Shown: piece by piece, positions 1 to 7,423 of the stretch
Layout: every line of letters starts with the position of its first letter
Position numbering within the stretch: position 1 is the stretch's first letter
Assembly (NCBI RefSeq): GCF_008119665.1
Contig: NZ_CP043046.1
Coordinates: forward strand, 4,340,001-4,404,000
DNA: 64,000 nucleotides
Direction of reading: 5' to 3'
Source: Pigmentiphaga aceris
Lineage (GTDB): Bacteria; Pseudomonadota; Gammaproteobacteria; Burkholderiales; Burkholderiaceae_B
Made by a program: the position numbers and the translations under genes
The notes under the pieces: model-generated
The model's database searches: none
What the model was told of the DNA's origin: nothing
The model's input: only the letters and a program-made list of their open reading frames with translations

Positions 1-900
1 CGTGAACACGTAGTCAAGCGCCTTGGCGTAGCCGTCCCATTGTTCGACCGTGCGCGGCCCGGCAATGGCCGAGGTGATCAGGCGATTGTTCAGCACCCAG
101 CCCAGTGCAAAGGCGACCGGGTCGATGCCGCGTGCAGCAATGTGTTCACGAATCACGCGGGCAATATCGACCGACTCTTGTCGCCATTCGGTTTCCAGCA
201 GGCGCTTGTCCTTGCGGGCGGCACGCGAGCCTTCGGCCGGCGCATCGACGCTGTCGTACTTGGCAGTCAGCACGCCACGGGCGAGCGGGCTGTACGACAC
301 CACGCCCACACCAAATGCGTGGGCGGCGGGCAGTTGTTCGACTTCGGCCGTGCGATTGACCAGGTTGTAGAGCGGTTGACTGGCCACGGGGCGATCGATG
401 CTTTCGGCATCGGCCAGGTAAGCCACTTCAGCCAGACGCCAGCCGGTGAAATTGGACACGCCGAAGTAGCGGATCTTGCCCGAGCGAACCAGGTCGCCAA
501 TGGCGCGCACGGCCTCGCCCAAGGGGGCGTTGAAGTCGGCGCGGTGGAAGTACAGGATGTCCAGGTAGTCGGTGCCCAGACGACGCAGGCTGTTTTCCAC
601 CGATTCGATGATCCACTTGCGCGAGCTGCCCCGACGATTCGGGCCTTCACCCAACGGATTGCCGAACTTGGTGGCCAGCACCCAGTCGTCACGATCGCCG
701 CGAATGGCGCGCCCCACGACTTCTTCGGTCTTGCCCTTCTGGTAGACGTCAGCAGTGTCGATGAAATTGACGCCACTTGCCTTTGCGCGCGCAATGATTT
801 CATGCGAAGTGGCCTCGTCGGTCGGGCCACCGAACATCATGGTGCCCAGGGCAAGACGAGAAACTTGCAGGGCGCTGCGCCCCAGATAGCGATGACTCAT
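1..900 (-). CDS. Aldo/keto reductase, 3' end outside window
   Basis: NAD(P)H-dependent carbonyl reductase of the aldo/keto reductase superfamily. The start is the ATG whose complement is at 898-900; the reading frame stays open to the left edge, so about 300 codons are present and the C-terminus is missing. The N-terminus reads MSHRYLGRSALQVS, typical of the family. The catalytic tetrad can be placed: Asp48 and Tyr53 (NFIDTADVY), Lys78 (LATKFG) and His119 (LYFHR). Later segments such as YFGVSNFTGW and VVSYSPLARG also fit. It is divergent from the monooxygenase cassette that begins near 1389. Substrate cannot be told from sequence. Confidence 0.9.
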   Translation of the reverse strand, partial: MSHRYLGRSALQVSRLALGTMMFGGPTDEATSHEIIARAKASGVNFIDTADVYQKGKTEEVVGRAIRGDRDDWVLATKFGNPLGEGPNRRGSSRKWIIESVENSLRRLGTDYLDILYFHRADFNAPLGEAVRAIGDLVRSGKIRYFGVSNFTGWRLAEVAYLADAESIDRPVASQPLYNLVNRTAEVEQLPAAHAFGVGVVSYSPLARGVLTAKYDSVDAPAEGSRAARKDKRLLETEWRQESVDIARVIREHIAARGIDPVAFALGWVLNNRLITSAIAGPRTVEQWDGYAKALDYVFT

Positions 901-1388
901 GAGAAACCGTTTCGATTAAGAGTATTTGCCGACCCGAGCGCAATAAGGCTCGAATCCGATTATTGGATATAGCTACGAGATATGAACCAGCTCGCACCGA
1001 CAACAATAAATACTAAGAAATGCCCAACACCAGCGTCAAAGACTGATATCGCGTTAGCAAATACTTATAAGCAAACACCCGTCTGGCTGACCGAAACGCT
1101 TATCCCCTGAGCCGACAGAAGCCAACGCGTGCCATCACAAAAGGTTATTTGCGAAGATCAAATGATTGTTTGACGCGATCGCATCGAAATTCGGACAATA
1201 ACTTTACGCAGATACCCACCATATCTGCGTTCAACCTCCATTATCAAATTCCATTTCTCGCGGCATTAAATAGATTGCCGCTGGCACAGTGTTGCTGACA
1301 CCTGCGCCGCTTATCGATCAGCCCGGCATTTCCACCCCGTGTGTCGAATATCTTCTTCGGCATGTCGGCGTGTGCGCCCAAAGGAAGC
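901..1388. other. Intergenic region between divergent genes
   Basis: AT-richer stretch of about 490 bp between the aldo/keto reductase (leftward) and the flavin monooxygenase (rightward). It must carry both promoters, but I could not fix -35/-10 pairs with confidence. No gene, repeat or RNA was recognised in it. Confidence 0.5.
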
Positions 1389-2573
1389 ATGAGTGTTATT
1401 GAATCAGCCGAATCTTCGGCCAGGCTCGACCACCCCGTTTCACCGTCAGACTTCCCAGACAGTCCGTATTCGCAAGCACTGAAACAGCCTGTGCTGCTGG
1501 GTCTGTTTCTGCCGATTCAGGCAGGCGGATGGAGCGCATCGACGCTCCCGCGTACCACCGACTGGAGTTGGGAATACAACCGCGACCTGGTGTTGCATGC
1601 CGAAGCGCTAGGCTTTGACCTGGTGTTTGCGCTGTCGCAATGGCTGCCCAAGGGCGGTTACGGCGGCGTCTTCGACGGCAATGCGCTGGACTCATTCCAG
1701 ACCACCGCTGCGCTTACGTCGATCACCAAACGCATTCTGTTGGTATCGACCATCCACGTGCTGTACGGCCCCATGCACCCTTTGCATCTGGCGAAGTGGG
1801 GTGCAACGCTGGATCACATTTCCGGTGGCCGCTGGGGCATCAACCTGGTGACCGGGCACCGTGCGGTGGAACACGAGGCATTCGGTTGGAACCGAATCGA
1901 GCACGACAAGCGTTATGCCTTGGCAGATGAGTTTGCCCAGGTCTTGCAACGCCTGTGGTCAGACGACGAGCCTTATTCATTCGAAGGTGAGTCGTCGTGG
2001 AAGCTGAAGAACGCTTTTGTCACCCCCAAGCCGCGCTACGGCCGCCCGCTGCTGGTCAATGCGACGGGGTCGGATGCAGGCATTGCCTTCGCTGCCCGGC
2101 ATTCGGACATCGTGTTCATCACCAGCCCCGGTGCGTCGGACTTTGCCAGCGCCATCCAGGTGCTGCCCGCGCATGCACAGCGAGTGAAACAGGCCGCCCG
2201 CGATCAAGGTCGTGAAATCCGCACGCTGCTGAATCCAATGGTCATCAGCCGCGCAAGCGAAGCGGAAACGCGTGACTACTACAACGCCATCGTGGCCCAC
2301 CAAGACTTCCGCACGCCCGAAGGTTTCCAAGCCTTGGACAGCGATGCACACGCCTGGAAAGGCCGTGCCGGCATCGACCCACCCAGCCGCCGTGCCATCG
2401 GCGGCAACATCGAAGTGGTCGGCACACCTGAACAGGTGGTCGAACAGTTCATTCAATTGAAGCGCGCAGGCATCGACGGCCTGCAACTGAGCTTCTTCGA
2501 TTTCAAGCCCGACCTGGAATTCTTCGGCGAGCACATTCTGCCGCTGATGAAACAGGCCGGACTGCGGTTCTGA
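1389..2573 (+). CDS. LLM-class flavin-dependent monooxygenase (SfnG/RutA-like)
   Basis: Bacterial-luciferase-like TIM barrel that uses reduced flavin and O2, 394 aa from the ATG at 1389. In-frame alternatives are ATG 1362 and GTG 1341. ATG 1389 was chosen because of the purine-rich AAAGGAAG just before it, although the spacing is short. Typical family segments are seen: TDWSWEYNRDLVLHAEALGFD near the N-terminus, then LDHISGGRWGINLVTG and KPDLEFFGEHILPLM near the end. These resemble dimethylsulfone monooxygenase (SfnG) and related enzymes that cleave C-S or C-N bonds. The gene is 25 nt upstream of a peptide-type binding protein and then an amidase, which suggests an uptake-plus-degradation cassette. 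The true substrate is not visible. Confidence 0.85.
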   Translation: MSVIESAESSARLDHPVSPSDFPDSPYSQALKQPVLLGLFLPIQAGGWSASTLPRTTDWSWEYNRDLVLHAEALGFDLVFALSQWLPKGGYGGVFDGNALDSFQTTAALTSITKRILLVSTIHVLYGPMHPLHLAKWGATLDHISGGRWGINLVTGHRAVEHEAFGWNRIEHDKRYALADEFAQVLQRLWSDDEPYSFEGESSWKLKNAFVTPKPRYGRPLLVNATGSDAGIAFAARHSDIVFITSPGASDFASAIQVLPAHAQRVKQAARDQGREIRTLLNPMVISRASEAETRDYYNAIVAHQDFRTPEGFQALDSDAHAWKGRAGIDPPSRRAIGGNIEVVGTPEQVVEQFIQLKRAGIDGLQLSFFDFKPDLEFFGEHILPLMKQAGLRF

Positions 2574-2598
2574 TATTTCCCTTCTTCACGGACGACAC

Positions 2599-4191
2599 AT
2601 GACGAATACCACCTGGGCGCGCGCGTTTGCGCTTGCCGTGCCATTGATGCTTTGGAATGCCAGCACGTCGGCACAAGCGTCGCCACAAGCGCCAGTACGC
2701 GGCGGCACCTTCACCTATGCAATGGCGCAGGAACCCACCACGTTGGTGTCCTTCCTGGATACCAAGACCGACAACCGCAATGTCAGCGCCAAAGTGACCG
2801 AAGGCCTGCTGCGCTACGACCTGAAGTTCAAACCCCAGCCCCTGCTGGCAACAGCATGGGAAGTCAGCGCCGACGGCCTGCGCTACACCTTCACGCTGCG
2901 CAAAGGCGTGAAGTTCCACGACGGTTCGGACTTCACCTCGGCCGATGTGCGGTATTCGATTCTCAAGCAGAAAGAACTGGGCCCGCGCGGCCGCATCACC
3001 TTTGCCAACGTGCAGGCGGTCGAAACGCCCGATGCCCACACTGCGGTCATTTCGCTGGCCAAACCCGCGCCCTATCTGATCAACGCCCTGTCGTCGGCCG
3101 AGACGCCCATCGTGCCGCACCAGCGCTACGGCGACGCCAGCCCGCTTGCGCATGCAAACACCAATCAGCCGATCGGTACCGGCCCGTTTGTCTTCAAGGA
3201 ATGGGTCAAGGGCAGCCACGTGGTGCTGGAAAAGAACCCCAGCTACTGGCGTGAAGGCTACCCCTACGTGGACCGCGTGATCTTCCGCTTCATCAAGAAC
3301 GCGGCATCGATTTCAGCGGCCATCGAAGCAGGCGAAGTCAACGCCGCGCTGAACGTGGCAATCGCCGACATCGACCGCCTGGCCAAAGACCCCAAGCTGG
3401 CGGTGGACGACACCTACGACGCCTTCCTGAACAACGCCCTGTTCCTGGAGTTCAATCACAACAACCCCATTCTGGCCAACCAGAAAGTGCGCTACGCAAT
3501 CGCCCATGCGATCGACCGCAACTTTATTGCCAACACCGTTTATTACCGTCGCGCCCAAGTCGTCAATTCTCCGATCCCGGCAATCTTGACGGACTATTAC
3601 GACGACAGCACCTTCAACTACACCGTAGACGCAGCCAAGGCCAACGCGCTGCTGGACGAAGCAGGCTACCCCCGCAAAGACGGCCAGACACGTTTTGAGC
3701 TGCGCCTGAGCTTCCTGCCCTCGGCCGATTTCAAACGCGCATCTGAATACATTCGCGCGTCGTTGAACCGCCTAGGCATCAAAGTAGAAATCGTCGACGG
3801 CGACCTGCCCACCTTCCTGAACCGGGTCTACAAAGAACGCGGCTTCGACCTGAACGTCAACGGCCTGGGCCGCCTGTTCGATCCGACCGTGGGCGTGCAG
3901 CGCATCTACTGGTCCGATGCGATCAAAAACCCGATTCCATGGGTCAACGCATCGCACTACAACAATGCGCGTGTAGACGAACTGTTCCGTGCAGCCGCCG
4001 TGGAAACCGACGCCACCAAACGGGCCGCGCAATTCAAGGAAATCCAGCAGACCGTTGGCCGCGAACTGCCGGTACTGCCGCTGGTGACCGTGCCGTCCGC
4101 CTTGCAGGTCTATCAGAAGCGGGTGCACCAGTTGAACAACAACGTCGAACTGACCGCAGGCGATTGGTCCGACCTGTGGATCGCCCCCTGA
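2599..4191 (+). CDS. ABC transporter substrate-binding protein, family 5 (peptide/opine type)
   Basis: Periplasmic binding protein of the DppA/OppA family (SBP_bac_5), 530 aa, the usual length. A Sec signal peptide (MTNTTWARAFALAVPLML, cleavage after AQA) is followed by the family core GGTFTYAMAQEPTTL, a WEVSADGLRYTFTLRKGVKFHDGS segment split over the first lobe, and FVFKEWVKGSHVVLEKN. It is the middle gene of a three-gene unit, 25 nt after the monooxygenase and 17 nt before the amidase. No permease or ATPase genes are next to it, so it must use a transporter encoded elsewhere. Ligand unknown; an amide or peptide-like compound is an inference from the neighbours. Confidence 0.92.
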   Translation: MTNTTWARAFALAVPLMLWNASTSAQASPQAPVRGGTFTYAMAQEPTTLVSFLDTKTDNRNVSAKVTEGLLRYDLKFKPQPLLATAWEVSADGLRYTFTLRKGVKFHDGSDFTSADVRYSILKQKELGPRGRITFANVQAVETPDAHTAVISLAKPAPYLINALSSAETPIVPHQRYGDASPLAHANTNQPIGTGPFVFKEWVKGSHVVLEKNPSYWREGYPYVDRVIFRFIKNAASISAAIEAGEVNAALNVAIADIDRLAKDPKLAVDDTYDAFLNNALFLEFNHNNPILANQKVRYAIAHAIDRNFIANTVYYRRAQVVNSPIPAILTDYYDDSTFNYTVDAAKANALLDEAGYPRKDGQTRFELRLSFLPSADFKRASEYIRASLNRLGIKVEIVDGDLPTFLNRVYKERGFDLNVNGLGRLFDPTVGVQRIYWSDAIKNPIPWVNASHYNNARVDELFRAAAVETDATKRAAQFKEIQQTVGRELPVLPLVTVPSALQVYQKRVHQLNNNVELTAGDWSDLWIAP

Positions 4192-4208
4192 CAAGCAACG
4201 AGGCATCC

Positions 4209-5747
4209 ATGACGCACGCATTGGACATCGCCGCTGACATCATTGCGCCGGATCGCTCTGCCGACTTGCCGGCACTGGTCTTTGCACCGGCCCACGAGCA
4301 AGCGCGGGCACTGGCAGAAGGACGGGTAAGCGCCGTTGAACTGCTGGCCTACACGCTGGCAAGAATCGACAGGCTCAACCCCGTCATCAACGCGGTGATC
4401 GTGCGTGACGACACGTCCGCCTATGCCGCCGCCCGGGCCGCCGACGCGGCTTTAGCGCGCGGCGAACGCAAGCCCTTGCTGGGCGTGCCCATCACCTTCA
4501 AAGAGAACTTCGACGTAGCCGGACTGGTCACCAGCGTGGGCGACCCGGCCTGGGCAGACAACCGCGCCCAGGTCGACGCACCGGCCGTCACGGCACTGCG
4601 CGAGGCCGGCGCAGTGGTCATCGGCAAAACCAACGTCCCGCTGGCGCTTGCCGACCTGCAAAGCTTCAACGCCATCTACGGCACCACCAACAACCCGTGG
4701 AACCTGGCCCACACCCCGGGCGGCTCGTCGGGCGGATCGGCCGCAGCCGTCGCGGCCGGGTTCTCGGCGCTGGACCTGGGCACCGACATTGGCGGCTCGA
4801 TCCGTATTCCGGCGCACTTCACCGGCACCTTCGGCCACAAGCCCAGCTACGGTTTGGTCTACAACGGCGGGCTGGGCGTACCGCCCGGCAAACAATCGCT
4901 GCGCGACCTGTCAGTGGCAGGCCCGCTGGCACGCAGTGCCCAAGACCTTGAACTGGCGCTGACCCTGCTGCTGAACCGCGACCCGCAGGCAAACAAGACG
5001 TGGCGCGCAGAATTGCCCGCGCCAAGGCAGCACAGGCTGAGAGACTTTCGGGTGCTGCTGCTGACCCAATGGCCCGGCCAGGACCGCAGCGAATCGGAAC
5101 AATGGGTGCATGATCGTTTGGTGGCTGTAGTCCAAGCAGCAGGTATCACGCCGCTGACAATTGAAGACCTGCCCGATGGTCTATGGCCCGATCTGCCTGC
5201 GACACATCGGCTTTATCGCAGTTTATTAACAGCTACCCGGCCAGCACCGCGACCAGATACCCCGCACGCCAAAGCCGAGGCACAGGCCCTGCGCGAAGGC
5301 AGCGACGACAGTGACGAAATCGCCGGCCGACGCGGGCCGCATCTGACACATGGCGAATGGCTGGAGAAAAACGAAGCGCGCATGCAGCTGCGCCAGCGCT
5401 GGAGCCGCATTTTCGAACACATCGATTTGGTGTTGACACCGAACTTGGTGACGACGGCGTTTCGGCATGATCCGAATCCGCCCAAACAGACGCGCACCAT
5501 TCCGGTTTCGTATGCGGATGGGGTGCGGCAGCTTGGATTTTTTGAGCTGTTCAACTGGGCAGGGTTGCCGGTGCTTCCGGGCTTGCCAGCGACGGCGTTT
5601 CCGTTGGGGCTTGATGCCCTGGGGCTACCCGTTGGTGCGCAGGCGATTGGTCCGTTTCTGGAGGATCTGACGCCGATCCGGTTTGCGCATTTGTTGCAGC
5701 AGGCCGGGCTGAGCCAGTTTGTGGTGCCGCCAGGGTTTGCGGGGTGA
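4209..5747 (+). CDS. Amidase (amidase signature family)
   Basis: Amidase-signature hydrolase, 512 aa from the ATG at 4209, 17 nt behind the binding-protein gene. The frame is open much further upstream but that part overlaps the previous gene. The Ser-cisSer-Lys triad is in place: Lys98 (PITFKENFD), the GGSSGGSAAA loop at about 171-180 with the cis-serine, and the nucleophile Ser197 in GTDIGGSIR. The end TPIRFAHLLQQAG is also family-like. It probably hydrolyses an amide released or imported by the two genes before it. There is no clear terminator between its stop and the distal end of CRISPR array 1, about 100 bp further on. Confidence 0.93.
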   Translation: MTHALDIAADIIAPDRSADLPALVFAPAHEQARALAEGRVSAVELLAYTLARIDRLNPVINAVIVRDDTSAYAAARAADAALARGERKPLLGVPITFKENFDVAGLVTSVGDPAWADNRAQVDAPAVTALREAGAVVIGKTNVPLALADLQSFNAIYGTTNNPWNLAHTPGGSSGGSAAAVAAGFSALDLGTDIGGSIRIPAHFTGTFGHKPSYGLVYNGGLGVPPGKQSLRDLSVAGPLARSAQDLELALTLLLNRDPQANKTWRAELPAPRQHRLRDFRVLLLTQWPGQDRSESEQWVHDRLVAVVQAAGITPLTIEDLPDGLWPDLPATHRLYRSLLTATRPAPRPDTPHAKAEAQALREGSDDSDEIAGRRGPHLTHGEWLEKNEARMQLRQRWSRIFEHIDLVLTPNLVTTAFRHDPNPPKQTRTIPVSYADGVRQLGFFELFNWAGLPVLPGLPATAFPLGLDALGLPVGAQAIGPFLEDLTPIRFAHLLQQAGLSQFVVPPGFAG

Positions 5748-5845
5748 GTGAGCGGCGTGATGGTTATTCGGGTAAGACCATCTGCCTGGTTAAAGTTATC
5801 AGCCCGGCGGGAAAATTTGCCAGGACGAAGCACGTGTTGGTGGAC

Positions 5846-7340
5846 CATATCATCCCCGCTGACGCGGGGAAACACGCAGACCAAGCGTGTTAACCAGGCC
5901 CGGTTCGGCGGTTCATCCCCGCTCGCGCCGGGAACATGTCAGCTGATTGCCGTCGTAGTAGTCGGCGCACGGCTCATCCCTACTAGCGCGGGGAACACTA
6001 TGTCTTCGTGCCTGCCAGCAGTGCACGCACCGGTTCATCCCCGCTCACGCGGGGAACACGCGTCGAACAGCGGAGAAACAGCGGCGGTGGGCGGTTCATC
6101 CCCGCTCGCGCGGGGAACATTATGCGTCCTTGAACGCCATCCGAGCACCGACCGGTTCATCCTCGCTCGCGCGGGGAACACGGCTGATGTGGGTGTCGAT
6201 CCTGCCTCGAAGCCGGTTCATCCCCGCATACGCGGGGAACACTGCGCCATCGATTGATTGGTGACGCCGACGGCCGGTTCATCCCCGCATACGCGGGGAA
6301 CACCAGCGATGGCGACGGACTGACGTTTACCCTGACGGTTCATCCCCGCATACGCGGGGAACACGACCGTCGGAACAGCCAGGGTTCTGGCTACAACGGT
6401 TCATCCCCGCATACGCGGGGAACACCACGGCTACTCGCCCGAGGCCGTTCTGATTGGCGGTTCATCCCCGCATACGCGGGGAACACAGATGGCAGCGCCA
6501 CACACGCCAAAGAAATTGCGGTTCATCCCCGCATACGCGGGGAACACTTTGCTCGGGTATGCCATCAAACATCTCCCTGCGGTTCATCCCCGCATACGCG
6601 GGGAACACGCCCACATAGGCACACCAGCCGGGACCACCAACGGTTCATCCCCGCATACGCGGGGAACACGCCTCCGCCCAATAGCGCAGCTATAAGGGTG
6701 CCGGTTCATCCCCGCATACGCGGGGAACACTCTTTGTGGCCACGCTGACCGGCGCATAGAGCCGGTTCATCCCCGCATACGCGGGGAACACTCTATGAGC
6801 AAATGGCCGCTGCTGCCGCTAGCCGGTTCATCCCCGCATACGCGGGGAACACTTCCGCGAGTGGAACGCGCTGGAGTACGAGAACGGTTCATCCCCGCAT
6901 ACGCGGGGAACACGTCGTGACGCTCGCTTGCAAGTCAGTGACCTGCGGTTCATCCCCGCATACGCGGGGAACACGCACTGGGAGCGCCAGAAGAACCGCG
7001 AGGTAACGGTTCATCCCCGCATACGCGGGGAACACCGAGGATCACCAAGGGCGGGGACCAAAAGCTACGGTTCATCCCCGCATACGCGGGGAACACCTCG
7101 ACGCCGTGATAGAAATCAGTAGTAGCCACGGTTCATCCCCGCATACGCGGGGAACACTAGAGAACATGGCGTCCCTTCCCGCCATTGGGCGGTTCATCCC
7201 CGCATACGCGGGGAACACTAAACCCGCCGCCAGCAAGCGAAATCATTGAGCGGTTCATCCCCGCATACGCGGGGAACACGATTTCCGCTCATCGAAGTTA
7301 TCAGCAAAGTCCGGTTCATCCCCGCATACGCGGGGAACAC
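5846..7340 (-). CRISPR. CRISPR array 1, type I-E, 25 repeats / 24 spacers
   Basis: 29-nt repeats with 32-nt spacers (period exactly 61) start at 5909 and recur to 7312-7340; a degenerate 30-nt copy at 5846-5875 precedes them. On the plus strand each repeat begins CGGTTCATCCCCGC and ends GCGGGGAACAC, with a 4-nt loop between. The handle reads ATGAACCG in the other direction, so transcription is leftward with the leader at 7341. The old end is at the left: repeats 5846, 5909 and 5970 carry point changes. Copies at 5909-6153 have loops such as TCGC or TCAC, and all 19 copies from 6214 to 7312 have loop ATAC. The newest spacer is 7280-7311. Plus-strand ORFs across it are artefacts of the repeat. 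Confidence 0.99.
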
Positions 7341-7423
7341 ACTTAGCCTACATCATTGTTTTTAAAGAGAAAAACCACCCTCGAAAATTCTACCGATTTT
7401 CCAGGCAGATTTTCACCCCTGTT
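7341..7423 (-). promoter_or_regulatory. Leader of CRISPR array 1
   Basis: AT-rich segment directly abutting the leader-proximal repeat. Its first roughly 65 bp (ACTTAGCCTACATC, then a run GTTTTTAAAGAGAAAAA and CCACCCTC) are almost identical to the sequence after array 2 at 12261. It therefore marks the acquisition end and should hold the leftward array promoter; I could not assign -35/-10 boxes safely. The cas3 stop codon lies at its right border (7424). Confidence 0.85.

Noticed and set aside
5748..7122. Plus-strand open frames over CRISPR array 1
   Set aside because: Their translations are repeats of the 61-bp unit (RFIPAYAGNT and similar). The array is transcribed leftward, so they are not genes.
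7341..7423. IHF-binding site in the CRISPR leader
   Set aside because: A partial ATCATTGTTTTT match exists in leader 1, but leader 2 has ATCCTTG at the same place, so the candidate is not conserved.
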